Shown in pieces: positions 41,815-52,736 of a stretch of DNA of 64,000 nucleotides (position 1 is its first letter; every line of letters starts with the position of its first letter). The notes under the pieces are model-generated. The model did no database searches, was not told where the DNA came from, and saw nothing but the letters and a program-made list of their open reading frames with translations. The position numbers and the translations under genes are program-made. Source of the DNA: Pterobdella sp. o SKG-2022 (Eukaryota > Annelida > Clitellata > Hirudinida > Piscicolidae); assembly GCA_964035795.1 (NCBI GenBank), contig OZ038320.1:14742030-14806029 (forward strand), written 5' to 3'.

Positions 41815-42400
41815 ATAAGAATGTGGTGGCATCCTTCAGTCGTAGACTATGGAATTGCGCCTTTTGAAGAAATTGTCGTGCACCGTCAGTTGTGGCTGTA
41901 GAAGCCGAGCTTTGATTTGCAGTGTTGGCCACAGCTTAGGCAGGTAAAGACTGGTGCGTTGTTTTGTTGTTCGACAGATTTGTGCTGGCTGGCTTTCCTC
42001 TGAAGTCTTTTAACTGCTGCTTGTTCAGCCATTTTCCCTTCACCAGAGGACATTTCCCTGAATACGGTAAATTTCCAGATTGATCTGTTTTTAGCAAGTT
42101 TCTCCCAGTTGTCTGTGTCTATACCGCATGCCTTCATGTCACGCTTGCAGACATCCATGAAGCGAAGGTGTGGACGACCTTTCTTGCGCTTGCCTGTCGC
42201 GAGTTCGCTGTACAAGAGGTCTTTCGGTATGCGTCTATCATCTATTCTATGCACATGGCCTATCCAACAAAGACGCTTCTGTTGAAGGAGGGTGTAGATG
42301 TAGGGTATGTCTGCCTTGGCGAGGACTTCGGTGTTAGTGACTTTGTTCAGCCAGGTGATACAAAGGACTTTGAGCAGGCACCTCATATGGAAGGTTTTGT
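41815..42400 (-). mobile_element. LINE C-terminal end with C2H2 finger, AAAT-tailed family, copy 2
   Basis: From 42400 down: MRCLLKVLCITWLNKVTNTEVL, QKRLCWIGHVHRIDD, GKRKKGRPHLRFMDVCKRDMK, NWEKLAKNRSIWK, then FTCLSCGQHCKSKLGFYSHN, a C2H2 finger at the end of ORF2. It is one open frame of 166 codons. Confidence 0.85.
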
Positions 42401-42825
42401 AATATTTGACTATTTATGAGACGATTTGTTGGAATTTCTTAACTTTGACGGTTTATTCAAGAGTTTCTCTTGTCTCGGTAAGGATTATTGTTAAATCCCG
42501 AATAACAATGAAATTTTTCAAAATTCCAACTGATTATCCTTAAATATTTACCAATTTTTTAGTAAATTATACCTGATTCTGATTTTTTTCTCACTTTAGT
42601 TAATGTTTATTTTGCTATTTAAATAAGCTATATTTAATTAAGAATAATATCATAAATTTTTTTGTTTCAATGAAATTTATGTCACTGTTTATTCCGATTG
42701 TTTAACTCACAATACTAAGAAAATTTCGTTTTGAGCTTAGTTTTATTGAATGTTTAATTATGAATTGAGAATTTTTAACAGAATAATTTAATATTATCTT
42801 TATTTCATATATTAGTGAAGATGTC

Positions 42826-42893
42826 AATGGCTCATTTGAGGTTATTTCAGATTCTTGAAAGTCAAGATACAGGATGCTCACTTAATAAATTTA
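42826..42893 (+). CDS. Candidate exon of an unidentified host gene
   Basis: An open segment between ATATTAG and GTTCGT reads KMSMAHLRLFQILESQDTG, then CSLNKFK. It contains an ATG at 42831 that could be a start. Its splice-like borders and lack of resemblance to any transposon nearby make it a possible first coding exon. I do not recognise the protein, and no next exon was proven; 58783-58857 is the only other orphan exon-like segment and its phase does not fit directly. Confidence 0.3.
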
Positions 42894-44026
42894 AGGTTCG
42901 TTTTTATTAAACTTTTTAATGCTCGTTCTATCAATCTTATTACATATTTTAAGTTTTAGGGTTTTTTAATAGGAATTTCATTCATACCTTTGGTTTAAAT
43001 GAATTTTCATTCATATGAAATTTTAATTTCATGTTTTAAAATACAATTTACTCTTAATAGAAAATTTCACTAATTTAACCTTGAAGATATTTTTCTCATT
43101 TCATATTTAACTTGTTTTATAAAAACACATTTAGGTGGAGAACCAATGTTCGGATGGTTGAGGAAAAATTTATGGAAAGTTGATAAATCATCTGGAAGTT
43201 TGCGACACAATTGTTTCTAGAGATCTCCCGCTCGCATACCATTTCCAATAGGGATAAAGCTGAGATAGACAATTGTATGAAGTTACTGAAGAGAACTCCT
43301 TGCACTTTTACCATGTTTCACATTAAAATCATTTCTGTCTCTGATACACTGTGGATTCCTCTGTTATAAGACCATTCTTACCCTCTCTTGATACCAGTCC
43401 ATCACCAACCCTTATTGAAACCACTCTCAACCTTTTGACGTCTCTAACAAAGAAAGCTGCAAACCTATGACACAGAGAATCAAAATGCTTGAATCTTATT
43501 GTTGCATTAACTCCTTTTTTGATCTCAAGGCTCTCTCTCATCAGTATGTCTACTGATTAGGAAGAGCCTTGAAATCACAAAAAAAGACTCAACATTGAAA
43601 GGCTGTTTTATAATATTTTTTTACTGTTCAACAGTTTAAAATATGTGCTAAAAAACTATGTTGTTTTAAGGACTGTTAAATAAGACTGATTTTATACAAT
43701 TGAAATATGAGTTATAAAACAAATCTCGTATTTATGCAATAAACTATAAATTTTGAAATATTAATTGAATACTTTAGATTCAAGTTGATTGTAATTTTCA
43801 ATATATTTATAGTAAAGTTGAGCCTTGTTCAAAGAACTATTTGTTTTATATTTGATTTCAATGAAAGTTTTAATTAAATTTAATTATTTTTTTCAAATGA
43901 CACAACAAATAAACATTTTTTGTAAGGATATTTCTTTTTCTTTCAGTTCTTGGTCATCTACATTTTTATTAAAAGAAAAACAATATGTCAATATTTATTT
44001 TGAGAATAATTCTAATACTCTTTAGT
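42894..44026. other. AT-rich sequence with unassigned minus-strand frames
   Basis: Less AT-rich at 43110-43550, with minus-strand frames of 65 and 70 codons (for example VRDVKRLRVVSIRVGDGLVS) that resemble nothing I know. Possibly a transposon scrap. Confidence 0.3.
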
Positions 44027-44180
44027 AGTCCAATTGTACAAAATACTTCATAATAGTATCAATTAATCGATCAATAAAATCTTTTATGCTAGTTTTACAA
44101 TTTTTTTTTCATAATAGTAGTCCAATGTAACAAAAATACTTTATAATGGTAGTCAAATTTTACAAAAATACTTTATGATG
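44027..44180. repeat. Minisatellite-like direct repeats, left block
   Basis: About four imperfect units of the form ATA.TAGTAGTCCAA.TGTAACAAAAATACTT. Very similar units reappear at 49317-49352, on the other side of the LINE and Penelope-like block. Confidence 0.7.
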
Positions 44181-44339
44181 TTTGTTTAGCAACCGACATG
44201 TTCGGCTGTTTACGAAATTTGATTTTCAAAGTTATTTTTTCTGCTTTCTGGACACGGCCTGTTTTTTTATTTTTATCAAAATTATTTTAGAATTTTATAC
44301 AAAAACTTTATCTTATCTTTTTTCAAGTTTTCGATTTTT

Positions 44340-47097
44340 TTTTTCGATCGTATGTTTATACGTTAGCGATATTGGATCAGTTGTGTTTGTTTTTGTGAGT
44401 GTTTATGCACCTCAAACTAAATTTACTGAGAATGTTAAAGATCAATTCTATTATGCGCTACAATCCACCATAGCTAAAGTTTTATCTTCGGAACGGCTAA
44501 TCATAAGTGAAGACTGGAATGGCCATATAGGATCACACTCTACTGCTTTTGAGGATGTGCATGGTGGACAGGCTTTGGGAAAAAGAAACCATGAAGGTGA
44601 AAGACTCCTAGAATTTGCTGTTGCCAATGAGCTGGTTGTTGGTAACTTCTGGTTCAAGAAGAAATTTGAAAGTCTGGTTATAAACCAGTCAGGATATTGT
44701 AAAACTCAAATTGACTACATATTGTATAGAAAAGTTTTAGAAAAATGGTCTCTAATGTGAACGTCATTGTTGGGGAGGAGTGTGCAACACAGCATAGACT
44801 AGTGGTGGGTGACTTCAAGGTTTGCACTCATGCTCACCCCAAAAGAAGGTTGGTTCTTCATACAAAAGTCTGTAAACTAAAATACTTTGGAAATCAGGTT
44901 GAATTTTCTAATTTTTTCAATGCATTAATCCAAGAAAATGAAACTGGTAAAACTTTGGATGAGCGTTAGAAGTACCTGAAAAACAATTTGATTAATGTTA
45001 CAAAACAGGTTTGTGGAGTCTGCAAAACATACCTGGAAGGGGCAAACTTGGTGGTGGAATGACAAGGTGTGTCCCACAAGCGCAAATGTTTCAGAGTATG
45101 GAAAGCATGAAGAGACAAAGATGCCTATTAGGCTGCTGAACGTGCATCTTGTGAATATAGCCAAAACTGATGCTGAGCAGATTGCGTTCAATCATATCAA
45201 TCCCAGATCTGTTGAGATATATTGACTGGCTAAGCAAATGCGGCGAGAGAACCAGGACGTCATTGGGGATAAACCGGTAAGAAATAATAATGGCCAAATG
45301 TCCCTGGATGTTGATTCCAAAAAAGAAGCATGAAGAGAGCATTATATGCACCTTCTCAATGTGGAGTTTTCATGGAATCCAGGTGGTTTGTCCGAAGTCT
45401 ATCCCGTGGAAGGTCCCAGCGAAACTATCACTACAGCAATGGTTAGAAAAGCCATTAATAAGATGAGCCTCGGGAAAGCAACGGGTCCTTCAGCTATTGT
45501 TGCTGAGATGCTCAAGGCCGCAGGTTCAAGTGGTACTAGTATGATTCGAGATCTCATTGAAGACATCATCTTTGAGAACCGTATACCTTCTGAGTGGCAG
45601 AAAAGTCACATAGTCAGTGTATATAAGAGTAAAGGTGGTGCTTTAAACAGGTCTAACTATAGAGGTTTGAAGTTAATTGATCAGGTTATGAAGGTTTTGG
45701 AGCGCGTAGTGAAAGGTTTTATCAGACAGAGGGTGGTGATTAATGATATGCAATGTGGTTTTATGCAAGGTCGAGGTACAACTAATGCCATATTTATCCT
45801 CCGTCAGCATCTGGTTGCTGGTAAGCTTCTCTACTTAGCATTCATTGATCTTGAGAAAGACTTTGACAGAGTGCCACGAAAAGTGATTTGGTGGAGTATG
45901 CGTAAATTGAAAATTGATGAATGGCTTGTGAGAATTGTACAATCCATGTACAAGGAAGTGAGAAGTAGGGTGAGAGTTGGCGATGAGTATAGCAACTCGT
46001 TTGATGTTCGGGTAGGTGTACATCAAGGTTCTGTTCTTAGTCCATTACTTTTTTTTATTGTGCTCGAAGCTTTATCTATGGAGTTTTGTACAGGTTGCCC
46101 TTAGGAGATCTTGTATGCTGACGACTTAATGGTAAGTGCTCTTTCCATGGATGAACTATCAGTGAAGTTGAGAACATGGAGATCGGAGATGGAGAAAAAG
46201 GGGTTGAGGGTGAATATGGGTAAGACAAAGCTAATGGTTTCTAGTTCGAACCTTGATGTGTTGAAAAAATCTGGGAAGTATCCTTGTGGTGTATGCCAAG
46301 CAGGTGTGGGTAGAAATGCTATTCAGTGTAAAGGCTGCAGGCAATGGGTACACAAGAAATGCAGCGGCATAAAAGGCCTTCTAACTTCCGATCTTAACTT
46401 CCGATGTGCTCGTTGCCTTGGTACAGCACGGTCTGGGAGATTAGTGAAGAAAGTGATGATTGGTGATGAAAAACTGGAAGTTGTCCCAGAGTTCTGCTAT
46501 CTTGGAGACATGTTATCTGCAGGTGTTGGATGTGAACTTGCTTCAATAACACGTTGTAAGTGTGCCTGGGCTAAATTTCGCCAACTTCTTCCACTCCTTG
46601 CTAATCGTCATTTATCATTATTGACCAGAGACCGTGTTTATTCAACCTGCGTCAAAAGAGCTATGTTACATGCTGCTGAAACATGGCCTGTAACAGTTTT
46701 CACATTGAACCGCCTTAGACGAAAAGACCTTGCTGGATGTGCAACATCAAAACGAATGATAACGTTTGCTCTCACTCACTTCTTTCAAAACTTGGCATTT
46801 GGGATGTTGAGGTAGTTCTTTGTACAAGCAGGATGAGGTGGTTTGGACATGTAGAGCGTAGCGCGGGTTGGATTTCTCAGGTGCGAAGTTTGGATTTAGA
46901 TACTTGCATGAAGCCTGGTGGCCCAAAAAGACTTGGAATGATCTCATATTGAATGATAAAAGAAAGCTTGACATGGTTTGTGCAGATCCACTCGATCGCT
47001 CTTAATGGAAAGGCCGACTTCGAGACAGAACTTTCAGAAAGCCCAACCCTTGGTAAAGGAAAACGGGCTATAAAAAGGATTTGATTGATTGATTGTT
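44340..47097 (+). mobile_element. LINE with PHD-type finger, TGAT-tailed family, longest copy
   Basis: Starts inside the AP-type endonuclease (FVSVYAPQTKF, SEDWNGHIGS with the catalytic D and N, RLLEFAVANELVVGNFWF, QIDYIL) at 44340-44760. A linker with frame breaks runs to 45340 (TWWWNDKV, QIAFNHI). RT at 45346-46104 has KMSLGKATGPSAIVAEML, WQKSHIVSVYKSKGG, FIDLEKDFDRVP and GVHQGSVLSPLLF. A TAG stop follows at 46102, then MYADDL. The finger is at 46285-46425 and the C-terminal domain to 46815, where 10 bases are lost relative to copy 2 (46731). The same KPGGPKRL frameshift as copy 2 is present, then the TGAT tail. The inactive ORF2 would have encoded endonuclease, reverse transcriptase and a PHD-like finger. 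Confidence 0.92.
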
Positions 47098-48230
47098 CTC
47101 TAGCCAAAATAAATACAGCAAATTATTTGAACACTAAAGGTAATTTTATTGGAATTTTAACGTACTTGAAAGATGACATGCACACTATCCAATAATGTCA
47201 TGCACGCCAAGGAAGACACCTTCAAAAAATCCAAAGCACTCAAGGGCAACAAAGCCATTATGATATTATCGGGAGACAAGGATTCTCCAGTAGTAATCCT
47301 GAATAAAGATGACTATGTCAACAAGGTACAGGTTATGCTCAATGAAGGTATCATATCAGGTAAGTATGGCAAGTCTACAGACACAGTTATTAAAAATCTT
47401 AAATCTTTCCAATCATTTCTCTAACGACATTTTAAGAACCATTCAAATTACAAGGCGATGTGGCCATCACACAACCAACCGGCTAGATTCTTTGCCACAG
47501 CCAATTTCATAAAGCGGCTTCTCTTCAAAACATCACACCTGGAGTTTGAAATTAAGACCAATTATCGAACAAAATAATACTTGCTATTACTATGCAGGGA
47601 AGGTGCTGGCAAAATATCTTCAACCACTGGCTGAGAATTAATACACGTTGAAGAATACCCAGCACTTTTCTAAACTTTCTAGCAGTATTCTTCCCAGGGC
47701 ACAAGATGAAGAGAATGTCAGCTATGATGTTGAATTGTTGTTTACAAATGTGCTAATAGATCACACCATCAAGTATATTTGCAAACAAATCTATGTAAAT
47801 AAGAAACTAACCCTTTGTGCAACAGAACAATCTTTGTAAAATTGCTGAAAAAGGTTACTACTGAAAGTATCTTTTCAGCCAACGGATGCCTCTATATACG
47901 AATAGACGGCGTCGCGATGGGAGGTCCTTTGTCAGTAGTTTTCTCCTGGTTGTTTCTTAAACGACATGGAAGAACAATTGGTGTCCCCTGCCTCCCCGAT
48001 CTTCTATATACATTATGTGGATGATACTTTGGTTAGTAGAAAGAAGAACGTGGAGAATAAACTATTCAAAGCGCTCAGCACTTCTTATCCAAACATCAAT
48101 CTGACGCTGGAAGAAAACCCGACGAATTTCCTGGATACTCATCTAACCAGTAGAAAAAACGGTTTTTATAATTTTCAGATTTTTAAAAAAATGTAGTAAA
48201 CTACCCTTCCACTTCTCCTCTCAGGTCCCG

Positions 48231-48896
48231 TTGCAGTACAAGAGAAGTGTCATCATGACTAAGCAGCACAGAGCCAAAGCGATCGGCTCAGATTTCAACC
48301 ATGAAAAGGATAAGATCACTGCAAAGTTTACCAGAGCTGGCTATCCTTGTAAATTTCTGATGAGTCAATTTAAGAAGTTCAAAATACCAAAAGAGGAGTT
48401 TCTAATCTCGCCGGGGTTTTTTGATGAACGGACTAACGTTCATGTCAAAATACCGTTTTGCCCCAAGAATGAACGCGAGATTAAAAAGTTTTTGGATAAA
48501 ATAAAGTCATATGCAAATTTCATTATCAGAATTTTGTATTTCTGGCTAACTAGCAAAGTCCGAACACTTTTCCCTATCAAGGACAAATTGAATCATCACC
48601 AGCATGTAATTTACAAAGGGGTATTCTTTTGCAAGGGTACATACATCGGTGAGACCCCAAGGAACGCTAGAATTAGATGGCCTGAACATGAGTCGGAGAA
48701 GGGCAACTCAGAACCAGCTAAACACCTTCATGACTATCCTTCACACAGCTTCACATGGAGCATATTGGAAAGAGCTCCCTCAAACTGCAGAAAAAGGAGA
48801 ATACTCGAAGCATACCACATAAAGACAAAGCGACCAACACTAGACGACCGATTAAACATTAAGTCGTTGTCATTATTTCGCTTCGGTATCACTTAG
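48231..48896 (+). pseudogene. Penelope-like C-terminal part with GIY-YIG nuclease
   Basis: Open 221 codons. The N-terminal half is the post-RT linker (HRAKAIGSDFNHEKDKITAKF). The nuclease begins HHQHVIYKG (GIY strand) and then TYIGETPRNARIRWPEHE (YIG motif intact; Arg, Arg and His of the core present). NSEPAKHLHDYP follows with the conserved Glu, and RKRRILEAYHIKTKRP leads to the RFGIT end. Compared with the two compact elements this is the best-preserved nuclease of its type in the window. The ORF no longer has its own RT in frame. Confidence 0.82.
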
Positions 48897-48954
48897 GTTC
48901 AAAGGACATCAGTAATTCCTAGCAATTATAATATAATTTACTTGCTTAATCATC

Positions 48955-49010
48955 CCAACCCATGGTAAAGGAAAATGGGCTATAAAAAGAATTTGATTGA
49001 TTGATTGATT
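48955..49010 (+). mobile_element. 56-bp LINE tail insertion (TGAT family)
   Basis: CCAACCCATGGTAAAGGAAA and GGGCTATAAAAAGAATT, then (TGAT)n: the last 56 bases of the PHD-finger LINE and nothing else. It is flanked by the 11-base target-site duplication GCTTAATCATC (48944-48954 and 49011-49021). Confidence 0.9.
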
Positions 49011-49316
49011 GCTTAATCATCGTTGTAGATTTAACCATTAAGTTCGTCTTATAATTATCTATAGTTTTTCATTTCAATGATTCATCTGCAGTAATTATGC
49101 AATAGTCTCACTTATTCCTCTATAAATATCACAACTTCCATCCATTTTTCCCACTAGATAATATAAGATACTCTTACGAAAAGCTTCGTTTATTAAGTTT
49201 CTCAATAAACCTCAGTGTTTGTTTCTATTATATTTAACGTACTTGATAATGTTACTTTGTTAATGAAAAGCTTTGTACTTAATAAAATTACCTTTAGTGT
49301 TCAAACAATTTGCAGT

Positions 49317-49352
49317 ACTTTATGATGGTAGTCAAATTTTACAAAATGGTAA
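49317..49352. repeat. Minisatellite-like repeat, right block
   Basis: TACTTTATGATGGTAGTCAA and following bases match units at 44137-44178. Confidence 0.6.
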
Positions 49353-49880
49353 AATTTTACAAAAGTCCAAAATGGTCTTGTAATATTCCAACTATCCTAA
49401 AAGACTCCTCAAGTGACAACCTATGCTCCAAAACACTAGGAATATACGTTTCACACCGGCTCACGAGGCTTGTGGACCGTTTGTTCTATAAAATAGTGAG
49501 CAATTGAAAATTTTATTGAGGATAAAAGGTACGCGGACAAGCAAGGTGCTCGCTGAGCATCAGAATGGGGTACACTGGTTTGGGATTTCAAGCACGCTTT
49601 CTTAAGGTAAAACTTTATAACATATGCTATTGGAGAGTCTAATACATTTCCTCCAATCTATGCTTTGATGAAGACAGGAACGGGTTCAACTCCGAATTGA
49701 AGATCGGGTGCTCATATATATGTATGTATGCGACTCAGCACCACAATCTATAGATATGCTAACAAGTTCAATTAATAGTTATTTCTCTTGGTATATTCAA
49801 TACCAGACAAGAAGCCGTAGAAGAGTTTATTGGCCTCACGTAATCGGCGTTCAAAAAAGTAACATCTACCGCTGACATCA
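49353..49880. other. Unassigned, possible LINE leader
   Basis: GC-richer than average; no domain recognised. It may be the degraded endonuclease part of the LINE that follows. Confidence 0.3.
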
Positions 49881-50700
49881 TTAGGGCTGATCACTTTTAT
49901 ACGGCTACCGTGTATAAACGAAAACAAATAGCATAAGTATAGATATCTCCGCCGCGTTCAACACAATTCAACTTAACTTACTCATAGAAACCTGCTCAAA
50001 ACTCTTTCCTGCAGACGACATCACACTAATAACATACCTCCTCTTAAACATGACCCTTACAACCAAAACCTGCCACAATAAATCCAATCCTTTTGAGACA
50101 ACAATAGGTTCACCACAAGGAGATAATCTGAGCACTATACTATTTTGTATATATCTAAAGGAAGCAATATCTCGACTCCCAGACCAACTAGGTGGAAAAA
50201 AACTGATTTACGCAGACGACATATGAACCCCCTAAATATAATAGAAATTACGAAACAAATGGCCAAATAAAATCTCAAAGTAAATCCTCAAAAAACAGAA
50301 ATATTCACGCTAAACCCTAACAGCCTCGATAAGATAAGAACATAAAAACTTGGATCATATCTATCAATGGGTAAAGAAATTTTCCACAGAAAAGCTCTGA
50401 CTTAGCTGCCATGAACAAACTATTGATACTGTGCCACAAAAACAACATTAGCCAAAACAAAAAACTGAGATTGTTCACCGCGTATATCTCCCCATATTGT
50501 TTTACAACTGTGGCACGTGGTCGTTGACGAAAACATGTAAGGAGAAGCTGGACGCTTTCCACCGACGTCTTCTTCAAAGGGTCATAGGAGTTTTTTGGCC
50601 AGAAAAAATCCCAAATGAAGATCTGTATTGTAAAACAAGCCAAAAAAACTCAACTCTACAATAAGACTGCCCTTACTAGAACAGACTCGTCTGCGCAAAC
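49881..50700 (+). mobile_element. LINE RT fragment of a distinct, C-rich family
   Basis: One open stretch from 49935 reads DISAAFNTIQLNLLIE, TLTTKTCHNKSNPFETTIGS, SPQGDNLSTILFCIYL and LIYADDI, then a stop. It is a complete RT palm with the YADD box. After breaks, KEKLDAFHRRLLQRVIGVFWP at about 50530 belongs to the C-terminal domain. The GSPQGD motif with NPF(E/N)T before it differs from the other LINEs here. Confidence 0.75.
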
Positions 50701-51070
50701 ATCAATAGATACATACTTTCAAGCTCCAACTTAATCAACCCGAGGCTGACCAAAAACTACAATAATAAACTATAACAAAAAAAACCTCAAATCTCTCAAT
50801 ATCAATTTAAATAACCTGGAAAATTTGCATAAAATAAGAACAACTGCCACTGACAAAAAACAATAGGAAAAACTTATTATCAATTGATAATGTTCTTAAC
50901 TATATTTTTTTTTAATATTAAATTACTTAAAACTAAAAATTAGACCCATAAATTACTTAAACTTTGTAACAAACTATTGATATTAATATTATAAAATGGA
51001 TTTAACCTGATAATAATCAATGGATTGCCTATTTTCTACGTTCATATTACTTAATTCATAATTAATTAAT
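50701..51070. other. AT-rich spacer
   Basis: Nothing recognised. Confidence 0.4.
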
Positions 51071-51079
51071 CTTAACCTA

Positions 51080-51265
51080 ACGTCTCCTCCCGATGGACTG
51101 CCACCTTGTCGTGGTCGGGAGGCTTGAGCACCTCAGTAACCCTGAGAGCTATGCCAGCGGGAGCGTGAGGTGTTATGTTATGTGCACCAGTTCACATGCA
51201 CCTGCTATGACTGAAATTTGAGGCTCACGATATGCAAGCATATTCATTATGTTGCTTGCCAAAGA
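51080..51265 (+). mobile_element. LINE 5' leader (RTE-like)
   Basis: GATGGACTGCCACCTTGTCG, GGGAGGCTTGAGCACCTCAG and CCTGAGAGCTATGCCAGCGG: a GC-rich block characteristic, from memory, of the 5' ends of RTE/BovB-like LINEs. The rest of the element was not found adjoining it; 51303-51720 is a Lys-rich broken frame. Confidence 0.55.
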
Positions 51266-51302
51266 GAAAATTTTCTTTTAAAAAAAAAACTTTTATTCAA
51301 CA

Positions 51303-51730
51303 TGGAAGAAATAGTAAAAGAAGTAGAAGTAAAAAAGATTGAAGAAGAAAAAAATAAAATAGGGAGAAATTGAGAGATCTGTAGACACAAATAGATGCAT
51401 CACTTAAAAAACTAAAGGACATGAAGACTTGCCGCAGTCTTTTTTAAAAGCTTTCGATGCTAAATAAAGTCTCAAGTAGAGAAACAAGTCATTTCTCGGA
51501 GTCCACAGTTGCTGAGCCTTGGAACAAGAAGATTAGTCCTCAAAGGTTTGCTTCTAAATGAAAAAGTACTTCAGAGAAGCCTCAAAAAAAAAAAATAAAA
51601 CTGAAAGACTTTTTGAAAAAAAGAAAAAAGATTGGAAGACCCAAAAAAGAAATTTCAAGACCGGCAAAAAAGACAAGAAAATAATCATGAAGAAATAAAA
51701 ATTAAAAGATTATAGAAAAAGATCATGATT
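51303..51730 (+). pseudogene. Lys/Glu-rich broken frame
   Basis: Starts MEEIVKEVEVKKIEEEKNKI and continues with frameshifts through LKKLKDMKT-like sequence. A charged, coiled-coil-like composition with no domain. It could be an N-terminal LINE part following the leader at 51080. Confidence 0.3.
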
Positions 51731-51929
51731 ACTCAAAAAGAAAGTTGAAAAAGAATGGAATTGTGGGTTTGTTCTCTTGAAAGGTGTTTTTTATTTGAAA
51801 AATATTCTAGATAATTTTAACATTTATAAATAATAAAGAAAATTTTTTTGGTTAATTTTAATTTTGGGTTTGAATGATACTCATTTGTAAATAATTTGGA
51901 ACAACCATACAGATGCATTCAATCTTTTG

Positions 51930-52184
51930 CGACATTGGAGCTCAAAGGTTTAATGCCATTCATTTTAATCAATCCCAAAACACTGCAGAAGAAGTTGCTC
52001 TCAGAGATTTATTCAGGCATTGTTATTTTCTTGTGACATTGTAGCTCAAAGGTTTAATGCCATTAAATTATTTTTGAATAATCCCAAAACATCGCAAGAT
52101 CGTTTTTTCGCTTTAGATGAACATTCCTCACCATTTGTTGAAAATTATTGTTTTGGTGAAATAGAAATGCCATCACCAATATAA
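51930..52184 (+). other. 104-bp-spaced direct repeat with open frame
   Basis: GACATTG.AGCTCAAAGGTTTAATGCCATT occurs at about 51932 and about 52035. The second copy starts an open frame, CDIVAQRFNAIKLFLNN...SSPFVENYCFGEIEMPSPI, ending in TAA at 52184. The first copy is open as CDIGAQRFNAIHF. It could be a duplicated last exon or a transposon end; not identified. Confidence 0.35.
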
Positions 52185-52284
52185 AAATAATAAGAAGATG
52201 CTTCATGTTCTTATAATAGTGTAAAGCTGATATGATTTGATGAAAGTGCCATCGAATGTATTTTTCTTCAATTTTTTATAACGA

Positions 52285-52510
52285 AAAACATTAAATAAAA
52301 GGAATTGTTAATACATTTTTTGAGAATCAAAAGCTATAATTTTCGATAAGTTTAGCCTTATCATAAAAAGTTAAAGAAAAAATTTAAAGCGTAACTATGG
52401 TTATATAGTAATTCAAAGACTGTAATTAAGAATTAGTTCATTATTCATAAAATAGAAGTTATTTTGAATTTAATGCTATTATTTCGAATAATTAATTGTT
52501 CAAGATTACT
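52285..52510. repeat. Dispersed repeat R2, copy 1
   Basis: Closely matches 63355-63590 over about 225 bp (AAGCTATAATTTTCGATAAG, CGTAACTATGGTTATATAGT, AATTAAGAATTAGTT, GTTCAAGA.TACTTC). No coding content. The first part contains the core also seen in the palindrome at 21425-21560. Confidence 0.8.
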
Positions 52511-52736
52511 TCCAAAAATTAATTTTCTAAGCGATGTCAAATTTTATCAAGAGAAATTAATCTTTGAAAAAATTTGAATGGGGTAATGACCGAAAAACGA
52601 AGTTTGCTTTCAAAGTAACTAAAAAAACTTTGTGCTAAAAAAAAATTTTTAAACAGTTGTTTTATGTCTCGATTTTTGTCCTTAGGATAATATCTAGCCA
52701 GATAACAACTCCCATCCGAGGAAAATAAATCCCGTT

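Larger units (their letters stand above)
47100..49320 (+). mobile_element. Penelope-like element with GIY-YIG nuclease and inverted termini
   Basis: A coding relic from 47173: VVILNKDDYVNKVQVML, then NVSYDVELLFTNVLIDHTI at 47715, GVAMGGPLSVVF at 47910, IHYVDDTL at 48010 (YVDD catalytic box), TNFLDTHL, then an open 221-codon stretch (48231-48896) with a GIY-YIG nuclease. The ends are inverted: 47127-47165 (TTTGAACACTAAAGGTAATTTTATT...TAACGTACTTGA, with an internal gap) mirrors 49236-49305. Penelope-like elements are known to carry terminal repeats that may be inverted. A 56-bp LINE tail is inserted at 48955-49010. Frame breaks at 47420, 47839, 47960 and 48196. Confidence 0.88.
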
